NCBI RefSeq assembly: GCF_001612725.1
Contig: NZ_BDAZ01000086.1
Span: 1-35,176, forward strand
Direction: 5' to 3'
Source of the DNA: Nocardia anaemiae NBRC 100462
GTDB taxonomy: Bacteria; Actinomycetota; Actinomycetes; Mycobacteriales; Mycobacteriaceae
Length of the DNA stretch: 35,176 nt
The translations under genes and the position numbers were made by a program. A model generated the notes under the pieces. That model made no database searches. It was not told where the DNA came from and was given only the letters and a program-made list of their open reading frames with translations. Shown here in pieces: positions 6,790 through 14,042 of the stretch (position 1 is the first letter of the stretch; each line of letters opens with the position of its first letter).

Positions 6790-8015
6790 CGCAGGTCTCC
6801 CGCCAACTCGGTTGCGAGCGTCGCGGTTTCGGTGTGATCGAGGATGTGCACGTCATGGCTGCGGGTGTTGAACAGCAGCGCGAAACCGGCCTCCGACCGG
6901 AACCGATACAGGCTGGGATCCGCCCGCAGGCGGTTGCGGAGTTCGGTGAGGTCGATGCCGAGGTCGGGGGCAACTGCGATATCTGGGCTCGGCGCGCTGT
7001 GCACCGCGCCCAGGGTGTGTTCATGGTGGCGGTCCTGGACGGCGACATCGGCGATGTCGGCGAGAATCTGTGGGTCCGTGGCGTTGAGGTGAAATTTGCG
7101 GGCAAGCTCTTCCGGGCGAGAGAACGGTGTCGGGGTTGCGCCCTGGGGACGAGCGATCGTGGCAAATGGTGCTCGATGCAGGTTGCCGTGAGTTTCGTCG
7201 GCGCGCCAACTGCGTCCCCAGGCACGGACCGCCGTGCGTACATCGCCGTCGGGGCGCACGATGACATGCCAGCCCTTCCAGGTCTCGGTCATCTGATGCA
7301 GGCTCATTGTCCGCGAGCGCGGTGCGCGCACGAGCGTGTCGTTGAATCGGAGGATGAACCCGTTAGGCAGATGCGCCGACAAGGATTCGGCGTCCTCGGC
7401 GACTTCGGCGAACTGTTGTGTGGTCAGTCCGCGGTAGTCGGTCATCGCGTGCCCGGCGAAGCACACCGGTGCCAGATGGTGTTGGGACACACCGAGTTCG
7501 GCCAGAGTCCTGGTCAGCTCGGGCCAGCGTTGGTGGTTGGTGGCGTCGATGACCGAGATCACGGTGATGTTGTCGGTGACCGTCATCAGGTCTCGAATGC
7601 CGCGCAGGGTGCGCGTGTAGGTGCCGGGGCCGCGATTGGTCTCGTGCACGTCGCCGATTCCGTCGAGGCTCACACAAATCCGTGACAGGTTCGCGGACTC
7701 GATCGCTCGCAGGATCCTGCGACTGGGAGCCAACGCGTTGGTGATCAGCTGCAAGCTCGTAAAGGTAAATCGGTGCGAGTTCTCCAGCGCTGCAATAAGT
7801 CCGGCCCATAGCGTCGGCTCGCCACCGGTGATGGTCACATCGAAGGTGCGCAGTTGTTCAGCAGCGTCGAACAATTCGGGAATCGTGTCCGTCTCTAGCG
7901 TCGGGCCACGATAGTCAGGACCGGACGACGAGTGGCAGTACCAGCATGTGAGCTGGCACCGTCGGGTTGTGTCGAGCAGAATCCGGGTCGGGTTGGATGG
8001 ATGTGTCAGGTCCAT
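6786..8015 (-). CDS. Radical SAM protein with degenerate SPASM region and PqqD-like tail
   Basis: ATG 8015 (MDLTHPSN) is chosen: AGGAG lies 8 bases upstream and it overlaps the nucleotidyltransferase stop by 10 bases. Product 409 aa. CxxxCxxC ligands of the [4Fe-4S] cluster are C20, C24, C27; GGEP at 64-67 binds SAM; ICVSLDG follows. Residues ~265-310 (WHVIVRPDGDVRTAVRAW then HGNLHRAPF) match the layout of a SPASM/twitch domain, but the cluster-binding cysteines are absent. The C-terminal ~60 residues (LYRFRSEAGFALLFNTRSHD, VHILDHTETATLATEL) resemble PqqD/RiPP-recognition folds. This suggests either peptide modification or carbon-centred radical chemistry on a sugar. No precursor peptide gene was seen. 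Cytoplasmic and oxygen-sensitive by family. Confidence 0.88.
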   Translation of the reverse strand: MDLTHPSNPTRILLDTTRRCQLTCWYCHSSSGPDYRGPTLETDTIPELFDAAEQLRTFDVTITGGEPTLWAGLIAALENSHRFTFTSLQLITNALAPSRRILRAIESANLSRICVSLDGIGDVHETNRGPGTYTRTLRGIRDLMTVTDNITVISVIDATNHQRWPELTRTLAELGVSQHHLAPVCFAGHAMTDYRGLTTQQFAEVAEDAESLSAHLPNGFILRFNDTLVRAPRSRTMSLHQMTETWKGWHVIVRPDGDVRTAVRAWGRSWRADETHGNLHRAPFATIARPQGATPTPFSRPEELARKFHLNATDPQILADIADVAVQDRHHEHTLGAVHSAPSPDIAVAPDLGIDLTELRNRLRADPSLYRFRSEAGFALLFNTRSHDVHILDHTETATLATELAGDLR

Positions 8016-8782
8016 GCCAAGGTCTCCTGTCGGGAGTTGGAGGGATGGTTGAAGCCGCGATGCAGCGCGAATTGTTCTGCCTCGGTTAATGATTCGGGTG
8101 AGAAGGCGGCGTCGAACCACTGGCCGGTTATCCGATCGAAGCGCAGTTCACCGGCTCGTAGGAAGGCACGTACCGCGTCCATCGCCTCGCGTTCACCACG
8201 CCGGTTCTGGCGCACACGCCCCACCGACTCGAACAGCGCCGTCGATTCGAACAACATGAGCCCAGCGCACACCAGATTCGTCGTCGGTTCGGCCGGCTTG
8301 TCCACGATCGCGGTCACGCGCCCGCCGGTGAGGGTGGCGGTGCTGAAATGCTGCGGATTCGGGGAGTGCGCGATCGTGATCATGCATGGTGCGGGGTCGG
8401 CCAGGAACCGGTGCACGGTGGGTTCCGGAATCACCTCGAACAGGTTGTCGCCCCACAAGGTCGCGACATATGGCTCGTCGACGGTCGCGGCGCAGCGTTG
8501 GAGCGCATCGGCGGTCCCCAGCGGATGTGGTTGCACGATGAAGGTGATGTCGTAATCCGGTGCGGTGCGCGCGAATAGACGCTCGAAGGCATCAACGTCG
8601 TCGGGGCCGACCACTGCGGTCAGGGAGTCGATTCCGCACCGGGTCAACAACTCCAGGCCATAGTCCGCCATCGCCCGCCCTCCCACCGTGATGAGGTGCT
8701 TGTTACCGGTGTACGCCGGGCGCAGGCGGGTGCCGCGTCCTCCGAGCAGGAGAATCCCGTGCACCGATCGGTGATCAGACAT
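8006..8782 (-). CDS. Sugar-1-phosphate nucleotidyltransferase (RmlA-like)
   Basis: 258 aa from ATG 8782, with GAGAGGAAG 7 bases upstream. The N terminus has the nucleotidyltransferase signature GGRGTRLRP (residues 14-22) followed by a conserved lysine in GNKHLITVGGRAM. LGTADAL and the metal-site-like LWGDN occur mid-protein, and IVDKPAEPTTNLVCAGLML matches the product-binding part of glucose-1-phosphate thymidylyltransferases. It would join a hexose-1-phosphate to dTTP or another NTP, making the NDP-sugar that the RmlB-like enzyme two genes downstream can dehydrate. First gene of the leftward operon, divergent from the TPR regulator across about 216 bases. The NTP used cannot be read from sequence. 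Confidence 0.88.
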   Translation of the reverse strand: MSDHRSVHGILLLGGRGTRLRPAYTGNKHLITVGGRAMADYGLELLTRCGIDSLTAVVGPDDVDAFERLFARTAPDYDITFIVQPHPLGTADALQRCAATVDEPYVATLWGDNLFEVIPEPTVHRFLADPAPCMITIAHSPNPQHFSTATLTGGRVTAIVDKPAEPTTNLVCAGLMLFESTALFESVGRVRQNRRGEREAMDAVRAFLRAGELRFDRITGQWFDAAFSPESLTEAEQFALHRGFNHPSNSRQETLAWT

Positions 8783-8998
8783 TGCCGCGCTTCCTCTCTC
8801 CAGTTCAGGCCGTTAGGACCTCTGGCGTCGACGGCCCGCTTCATCAGGTGAGGGGTCCGGATCGGCAGAATCCCCGTCTCCCTGTGCTCGGTGCCGAAGT
8901 GTCGTGTTTAAGCCCTGACCTGAAATAGCTTGGTGTGCTTGACTAGTCGGAGGCGATCGCGCACAGGGGACTGTGAAGAACTGTCAAGAGGGGGCCGG
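8783..8998. promoter_or_regulatory. Divergent promoter region of the sugar/radical SAM island
   Basis: 216 bases between the nucleotidyltransferase (leftward) and the TPR regulator (rightward). It contains a TAGCTT -10-like element (8926-8931) and, just before the regulator's ATG, two tandem near-identical 10-mers, ACTGTGAAGA (8970-8979) and ACTGTCAAGA (8980-8989). Both promoters and probably the regulator's operator lie here. No gene is supported in this gap. Confidence 0.4.
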
Positions 8999-10276
8999 AT
9001 GCCCGGCAACGCCGAATTGGGTGCAGTACTGCGTGATCTGCGTACGACTCGGCGGCTGACCCTTGCCGCGGTTGCTCGACAGGCCGGGTGCGCGGAATCG
9101 CTCATCTCATACGTCGAGTCGGGTCGCCGCCAGCTCCACCCCTGGCTGGCCAGCCAGCTCGACCGCATCTATCAGACCGGCGGAGTCGTCGCCGCCCTCA
9201 CCCGCAGCCCAGCGCCGCCCGGTGCCCGAGTGTTAGTGCCGCTCGGCGATACCCTGGTGGTGGATCTGCCCGAAGGAGGTGCCGCAATGCCGCTGTCGCG
9301 GCGCGACCTGCTGGTGTCCCTGAGCGTGGGTATCGGCGGTGGGCACCTGCTGTCGCAATTCGACCAGGCACTCGGCGAGGTTGCACTCGGCGATGCCAAC
9401 CTGTCGAGCTTCGAGGATGCATATGCGGCGTTCCAGTCCTTCGCGCGGACCATGCCGCCACAGCATCTGATCGACCCAATGACCGGCAAGGTCGCCGTCC
9501 TCGACGCACTGCGCCGACGCAGCAGCGGGCACCAACGCCACGCATACGGGCGCATGCAAGCGCGCTACGCCGAATCACTGAGCTGGCTCAGCGAGGAATC
9601 CGGTGATCTGACCGCCGCTACATACTGGATCGACCGCGCCAGTCAGTGGGGATATACCGCGAACTGGCCCGAGATGTCGGCCTATGCCATCGTGCGCCGT
9701 TCGATGGTCGCCATCAGCTTCGCCAGCGACGGGCACCGAGCCGTCGACATCGCCAGCGACGTCTTTGACACCAACGGTGCCTCACCGCGCATCCAAGGAC
9801 TCGCCGCCAAACAAATGGCCTTCGGCTATGCCCTGACCGGCGACAAAGACGCCAGCGCCCGAGCACTGGACCGAGCCATGCACCTCCTCGCGAAACCCAT
9901 GCGCGAAGGCGACGCGATCCTCGGGCAACGCAGCGTCGTCAGCGAAGACCTGTTCACCATCTTCAGCACCACCTGCGACATCTACCTCGGTCGCGGACAA
10001 CGAGTCGTACCGATCCTCGAACCACGCCTGACACGGTTGTCGGAATCCTCAGCCCGAACCGCCACGATCACCCGAGCCAAACTGGCCCGCGCCTACGCCA
10101 ATGTCGGCCAACCACACGAGGCCGCGCGCATCGCACACGCCGCGCTCGATGACATCGGCAGCATCGGGTCACAGTCGGCCCTCAGCGAACTACGCCGCGC
10201 CCTTCCGGTGTTGCGTCAGTGGCATGGGCTAGGCGATGTCGGCGCGGTTATTCAGCGTCTCGGCGCTACCGGTTGA
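8999..10276 (+). CDS. XRE-family regulator with TPR-like C-terminal domain
   Basis: ATG 8999 follows an AGAGGGGG site; an upstream in-frame start has none. Product 425 aa. Residues ~5-62 are a helix-turn-helix (LGAVLRDLRTTRRLTLAAVA, then GCAESLISYVESGRRQL). A short linker with PLSRRDLLVSLSVG leads to an all-helical region of paired TPR-like helices (AYGRMQARYAESLSWLSEES; AAKQMAFGYALTGDKDASAR; LARAYANVGQPHEAARIAHA). TPR-bearing XRE regulators often respond to a peptide or small ligand. It is divergent from the nucleotidyltransferase operon and so likely regulates it. Its last 11 bases overlap the convergent peptidase E-like gene. Confidence 0.9.
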   Translation: MPGNAELGAVLRDLRTTRRLTLAAVARQAGCAESLISYVESGRRQLHPWLASQLDRIYQTGGVVAALTRSPAPPGARVLVPLGDTLVVDLPEGGAAMPLSRRDLLVSLSVGIGGGHLLSQFDQALGEVALGDANLSSFEDAYAAFQSFARTMPPQHLIDPMTGKVAVLDALRRRSSGHQRHAYGRMQARYAESLSWLSEESGDLTAATYWIDRASQWGYTANWPEMSAYAIVRRSMVAISFASDGHRAVDIASDVFDTNGASPRIQGLAAKQMAFGYALTGDKDASARALDRAMHLLAKPMREGDAILGQRSVVSEDLFTIFSTTCDIYLGRGQRVVPILEPRLTRLSESSARTATITRAKLARAYANVGQPHEAARIAHAALDDIGSIGSQSALSELRRALPVLRQWHGLGDVGAVIQRLGATG

Positions 10277-10988
10277 GCCGCGTTACCTCGAGAACCTGTT
10301 CGGTGACCTCACCGTTTGCCGCTCGGGAAATCTTGTATGCGCCTGCGTCTTTCCGATCGCTGAATGCGGCCACAAGTTCGGTAGCCGAAAAGTGCAGTCC
10401 GGCACCAGCATCAGTGGCATAGCAGTCGGTGAAGGCGCCCGACGCGATCAGCTGATGCGTCGGCTCACGCCGAGCGTCGTAATGCACAACATTGGCGAAA
10501 GGAAGAAATCCGAGACCATCATGGAACGAGCGCACGTCGCCGAACGAATCGGTGGTACCCCCGGTAAACCAGCACAACGACCCCGCCGACTCCCCTCCGA
10601 GGATAACCCCGTGATCCCAGCACTCTCGGAACACGCGGTCCAGACCATGTGCACGCCACACAGCCAGCAGATTCACGACACTGCCGCGATCAACCCAGAT
10701 CACATCCTGGCCGAGCAGATGCGCAGACACGTCGGCGACGTTCGGCTTATCGAACAAGCTTAGATGCGTTGTCTCCACACCAGATTCGGAGAACGCGGCG
10801 TAGAAAGCGTCGATGCTGGCTTGCCGGTCGCCAGTTCCGGTAGTGATGAAGCACAGTCGAGGACGGGACGGCCCTCCGGCGAGCTCGAACGCATACCGGA
10901 ATACCGGCGACGGCAACCACGGATCCCGCGCCCGATTGAAACCCATCGAGGTCGCCAGAATCGTAGGGTGATCTGCGGGCAAACCCAC
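10266..10988 (-). CDS. Peptidase E-like serine hydrolase (family S51)
   Basis: 240 aa, GTG start at 10988 with only a weak upstream site (ATAGGTAG); ATG at MGFNRARD is a shorter alternative. The nucleophile elbow GGESAGSLCWF holds the catalytic Ser of the S51/peptidase E fold, a class I glutamine-amidotransferase-like domain, and NLLAVWRAHGLD is family-typical. The usual VGGGNT/S motif before it reads WVDRGSVVN, with two glycines replaced by Asp and Arg. VVHYDARREP may contain the active-site His. Family members cleave Asp-X dipeptides or isoaspartyl/cyanophycin-like substrates. It converges on the TPR regulator with an 11-base overlap, so it may belong to the same island. Cytoplasmic; no signal peptide. 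Confidence 0.85.
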   Translation of the reverse strand: MGLPADHPTILATSMGFNRARDPWLPSPVFRYAFELAGGPSRPRLCFITTGTGDRQASIDAFYAAFSESGVETTHLSLFDKPNVADVSAHLLGQDVIWVDRGSVVNLLAVWRAHGLDRVFRECWDHGVILGGESAGSLCWFTGGTTDSFGDVRSFHDGLGFLPFANVVHYDARREPTHQLIASGAFTDCYATDAGAGLHFSATELVAAFSDRKDAGAYKISRAANGEVTEQVLEVTRLNR

Positions 10989-11111
10989 CTACCTATTCAT
11001 CAAGGAACGCAGAGCATCTATGTCGAGCGTAACAACATGGTGATGCATGCCCATCGAGTTGTCATCGAGGACAGGCGATGGCATCTGGCGAGCCACACGT
11101 GCGCGCTCTGA

Positions 11112-11426
11112 GTGTTCTGTCCGCCACCGGCCGTCACTCGTGACAGCTGGCTGGATACGGCCGAGAACGCCGGAACGGTTACTGTCGAAGTCGAGGTGGT
11201 CTGTTCCGATCCGGCCGAGCATCGAAACCGAATGGGGTTGAGATCGGTCGACATCCCCAACCTGCCGCTACCAGTGTGGGAGGACGTGGTCGCCCGCGAC
11301 TACGAGCCTTGGAACCGGAATCACGTCATCATCGACACGGCTGGTGAATCCCCGGACCACTCACTGTGGCGGCTTCTCCGGCAACTCGATTCCCGGCTCG
11401 GAGCCGCTCGACCACACAACACATGA
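11112..11426 (+). pseudogene. Remnant of a P-loop (AAA_33-type) kinase gene
   Basis: The frame encodes what looks like the C-terminal half of a small actinobacterial ATP-binding kinase: VTRDSWLDTAENAG, then VEVEVVCSDPAEHRNRM, RSVDIPNLPLPVWEDVVARD, YEPWNRNHVIIDTAG. In intact homologues this follows an N-terminal Walker A (GxPGSGKS) and a DSxNP motif; neither is present, and the preceding ~120 bases are non-coding in this frame. GTG 11112 has no ribosome binding site. I read this as a 5'-truncated gene, probably left by a rearrangement near the palindrome that follows at 11464. The assignment rests on my memory of the family pattern. Confidence 0.6.
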
Positions 11427-11443
11427 GTGCCGTCGATCCCCGG

Positions 11444-11495
11444 CCGCCGACAAAACCTGGGAACCGCCACCTACAGCTGGGGATCGCACGTGACC
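11444..11495 (+). repeat. Copy 1 of a ~50-bp dispersed repeat flanking the carotenoid oxygenase/TetR pair
   Basis: Shares ACAAAA, TGGGAACCGCC and AGCTGGGG blocks in order with copy 2 at 13993-14042. By eye the seven substitutions are all transitions and there is one 2-base gap. The copies lie in the same orientation about 2.5 kb apart, outside the ends of the gene pair. Confidence 0.8.
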
Positions 11496-11520
11496 TGCGA
11501 CTCCCAGCTATGGACGGCGG
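11464..11520. repeat. Imperfect 25-base palindrome
   Basis: Arms 11464-11488 and 11496-11520 match at 19 of 25 positions around a 7-base loop. Shared blocks are CCGCC/GGCGG, AGCTGGG/CCCAGCT and TCGCA/TGCGA. The left arm is part of direct-repeat copy 1; the right arm resembles copy 2 inverted. It could be a fold-back element or fused repeat ends. Confidence 0.7.
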
Positions 11521-11706
11521 CGGCAAAAGGGCTGAGGAGCCTATTTCCGTCCGTTCCCAGGTGTAGTTGGCGGGTATTGCCAGGTTTTCTTGGCGGCTAC
11601 GTACATGATCTGCGTTGACCAGAGCCGGACCGCGATATGCGGCATTATCGCTCACTCGTTCCGACTGAAGTCAGGGTGGATGGGTGCGATCCACGTCTTA
11701 CGCTGA

Positions 11707-13167
11707 TTACAGGTTGTTCGTGGCGGGTAGTGGTGCCTCGGGGTACGCGATGCGGTGGGTGAAGGTGCCGTGGAATCCCCAGGGGATGTGGTGGTCGAGC
11801 CAGGCGGCGGCTAGGGGGCCGCGTTCGACGTCGCGGGCGTCGAGGATCAACAGCTGGGAGCGGTTTTCGGTGAGGTCGTGGTTGAGGGCCAGGATCCAGC
11901 CGTCATCTTCGGCGGCGTCGCGAGTGCGTGGCACGAACAGTGGTTCGCCGACCGAGCTCGCGCCCAGGTCGCAGCTGGTGACCTTGCCGTTGCGGTGATC
12001 GACCTTGACCACGGCGTTGAACAGCCCAGCGGGGCCGCCGGCACCGGCGAGGTAGCTGTAGTGGTGGGCGCGGGTGCCGCGGCGCCAATCGTATTGGGGG
12101 AATTCGCCGGATCGATCGGTGAGTTCGCGTTCGATCACGGTGCCGCTCTTGGTGATCCGGTACTGCATGAGCCGGGAGTTCGGGAACTGCGGTGCGCCGA
12201 GGTCGTCGCGGTTGACCAAACCGGTCATGCGGCGGACTTCGTTCCAGTCGGTGTCGAGGCGGACCAGTTCGACCACCACGTCGTCGCCGTCGTCGTAGGC
12301 GTTGGTGAGATGCAAGTGCAGTAGCGCTTCGTGTTCGACGATACGGGGGCGGCCCCCGTTCTTGGGTACTAGCAGGAAGCGGGTGCCCTTGGCGCGCTTG
12401 AATTCCAGGGAGTCGATGAACGAGGTCGTGGCGAATGCGAGTTTGCCGATGTTGGGCACGATCGGGTCGAGCACGAACACCAGGTAGCGCGAGGTGAGCG
12501 CGAAATCGTGGTTCCACGGCACATCGAGCATCGGCACCGAGGCGACGTTGTGCAGGCGGCCCCCACGGTCGATGCGGAAGGTACGAATCCGCGGGGTGGG
12601 CAGCACGTCCAGCCCGAAGTTGTACATGTCACCGGTGACAGGATCCCATTTCGGGTGCGCGGAGAACGCACCGAGAAAGCCGAGGTGGCCGTCGAAGTCG
12701 GTGGGGCCCAGGGTGTCCAGGCTGTCGGGGTCGATGCGGTACGGGTTTCCCAGCTCCCACAACGCGAGCAGGCCGCCGTCGTAGTTGACGATATTGGTGT
12801 TGGCCACGTTCTCCGGCAGCCGCCCGATATTGGCCAGCGGTCCGCCCGGAATCTGGTCTCCCACACCGCGATACCGGATCTGATCCGAGCGCTGCCCATG
12901 GGTGAAATGGCGGGTGCGCACATACCGGTTGCGGAATCGCACCGATGTCCCGTCCAGCACGAACTGGGAGATCATGCCGTCACCGTCGAACACGTTGTGC
13001 AGCAGCGACTTCCCGACCTGATGCTTGCCGGGCCCGATCCGGTACAGGGTGCCGCGCAGGTCCGCGGGCAATGTTCCGTCGATCTGTTCGACCCGGTAGT
13101 CGTGCTCGTCGAGCAGCGGCGCGGTGACCTGACGATAGGCGGCCGAGGTGGCGTGAGTGCTGGTCAT
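11707..13167 (-). CDS. Carotenoid cleavage oxygenase (RPE65/CCD family)
   Basis: 486 aa from ATG 13167, with AAAGGAG upstream. A seven-bladed propeller, Fe(II)-dependent dioxygenase that cleaves carotenoid or stilbene-type double bonds. The four iron-binding histidines can be placed in AHPKWD, PWNHDFALT, EALLHLHLTNAYDDGDD and the C-terminal PWGFHGTF. LRGTLYRIGPG near the N terminus and HNVFDGDGMI are family landmarks. No signal peptide. It is divergent from a TetR gene across a 91-base region with a tandem operator, so it is probably that regulator's target. No carotenoid biosynthesis gene lies nearby, so the substrate may be an imported or plant-derived apocarotenoid or lignin-type compound. 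The pair is bracketed by direct repeats. Confidence 0.93.
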   Translation of the reverse strand: MTSTHATSAAYRQVTAPLLDEHDYRVEQIDGTLPADLRGTLYRIGPGKHQVGKSLLHNVFDGDGMISQFVLDGTSVRFRNRYVRTRHFTHGQRSDQIRYRGVGDQIPGGPLANIGRLPENVANTNIVNYDGGLLALWELGNPYRIDPDSLDTLGPTDFDGHLGFLGAFSAHPKWDPVTGDMYNFGLDVLPTPRIRTFRIDRGGRLHNVASVPMLDVPWNHDFALTSRYLVFVLDPIVPNIGKLAFATTSFIDSLEFKRAKGTRFLLVPKNGGRPRIVEHEALLHLHLTNAYDDGDDVVVELVRLDTDWNEVRRMTGLVNRDDLGAPQFPNSRLMQYRITKSGTVIERELTDRSGEFPQYDWRRGTRAHHYSYLAGAGGPAGLFNAVVKVDHRNGKVTSCDLGASSVGEPLFVPRTRDAAEDDGWILALNHDLTENRSQLLILDARDVERGPLAAAWLDHHIPWGFHGTFTHRIAYPEAPLPATNNL

Positions 13168-13192
13168 CGCGGATTCTCCTTTGAATCGCTAA

Positions 13193-13225
13193 TCTGATGA
13201 CGTATGTCATCTGATGACGTATGTC
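13193..13225. promoter_or_regulatory. Tandem operator between carotenoid oxygenase and TetR genes
   Basis: TCTGATGACGTATGTC occurs twice in perfect tandem (13193-13208 and 13210-13225), 17 bases apart. Across the first copy the sequence also forms a palindrome, GATGAC-GTAT-GTCATC. The site lies in the 91-base divergent promoter region, so it is the likely binding site of the adjacent TetR protein. Confidence 0.75.
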
Positions 13226-13245
13226 CGCAAATGTAGGAGCGCGCC

Positions 13246-13251
13246 TAGAGT
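13246..13251 (+). promoter_or_regulatory. -10 element of a probably leaderless TetR mRNA
   Basis: TAGAGT ends 7 bases before ATG 13259 and no Shine-Dalgarno site is present. The tandem operator lies just upstream, so binding there would block this promoter. Confidence 0.45.
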
Positions 13252-13258
13252 GTTGTCA

Positions 13259-13888
13259 ATGACGAATACGGCCACCCGCAGCTACGGCGGCGTGAGCGCC
13301 ACCGAGCGCCGCGCCGACCGGCGCGCGCGGCTGCTCGCGGCGGCCCGCACCAGCTGGGGAGAATCCGGAATCGGCGCGGTCACCGTGCGCGGAGTGTGCA
13401 AGACGGCCGGACTCACCGACCGCTACTTCTACGAACACTTCGCCAACCGCGAGGAACTGCTGCTCGCCGTCGCCGACGAGGTCCGCGACCACATGCTCGC
13501 GGTCATGGTCCAGGCCGGTCTCGCGGCCGACGGCCCGGCCGAACACAAACTGCGAACCGCGCTCCAAGCCTTCCTCGAAACCGTTGCCGCAGACCACCAC
13601 ATCCATCGCATCACCTCGACCACCGACCTCGGCGACCTACCCGAGCTCGCGCAGCGCCGACACGACGTGCTCACCATGATCGCCAACCTGGTCGTCGAAC
13701 ACGCGCCTGCGGTATTGGGGGTCACGGCCGAACCCGACTGGCTGCGCCGCGCCGCGTTGTTCATCACCGGCGGCGTTAATCAACTCATCGAAGGATGGCT
13801 GACCGACACTATCGACATGACCGCCGCCGAACTCGCCGCCGAATGCGCCCGCATGTGCATCAGCGTCATCGAGAACACCCGCCCCTGA
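13259..13888 (+). CDS. TetR/AcrR-family transcriptional regulator
   Basis: ATG 13259 (MTNTATRSYGG) is chosen: an upstream in-frame start at 13214 would fall in the operator, while a -10 element sits 7 bases before this ATG. Product 209 aa. The N-terminal TetR helix-turn-helix is clear: RRARLLAAARTSWGESGIGA, VTVRGVCKTAGLTDRYFYEHF, ANREELLLAVADEV. The rest is the all-helical ligand-binding and dimer region (FLETVAADHHIHRITSTTD; FITGGVNQLIEGW). It probably represses the divergent carotenoid oxygenase and itself through the tandem site at 13193-13225, with the substrate or cleavage product as a plausible inducer. Confidence 0.92.
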   Translation: MTNTATRSYGGVSATERRADRRARLLAAARTSWGESGIGAVTVRGVCKTAGLTDRYFYEHFANREELLLAVADEVRDHMLAVMVQAGLAADGPAEHKLRTALQAFLETVAADHHIHRITSTTDLGDLPELAQRRHDVLTMIANLVVEHAPAVLGVTAEPDWLRRAALFITGGVNQLIEGWLTDTIDMTAAELAAECARMCISVIENTRP

Positions 13889-13992
13889 CCACTCGCCGAG
13901 CCCCGGCCAAACAACATCACCGACCCGGTGCGCTCATCGGCATTACCGAGTGTTCCCCGAGTCCAATCGCCGCCGCTGCATGTGTGACCCAG

Positions 13993-14042
13993 CCGCCAAC
14001 AAAATTTGGGAACCGCCGTCTATAGCTGGGGGTCGCATGACC
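13993..14042 (+). repeat. Copy 2 of the ~50-bp dispersed repeat
   Basis: Same orientation as copy 1 (11444-11495), with ACAAAA, TGGGAACCGCC and AGCTGGGG blocks conserved. It lies ~105 bases beyond the TetR stop, so the two copies bracket the oxygenase/TetR pair. This copy has no inverted partner beside it. Confidence 0.8.

Larger units (their letters stand above)
11427..11706. other. Non-coding segment holding a repeat and a palindrome
   Basis: 280 bases between the kinase remnant and the carotenoid oxygenase stop. No convincing gene on either strand. It contains copy 1 of the ~50-bp direct repeat and the imperfect palindrome listed separately; nothing else is recognised. Confidence 0.6.

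Noticed and set aside
8644..8844. A 66-residue leftward frame, considered as a RiPP precursor for the radical SAM protein
   Set aside because: It overlaps the nucleotidyltransferase gene almost entirely, lacks a ribosome binding site and changes into shadow-like sequence after 20 residues.
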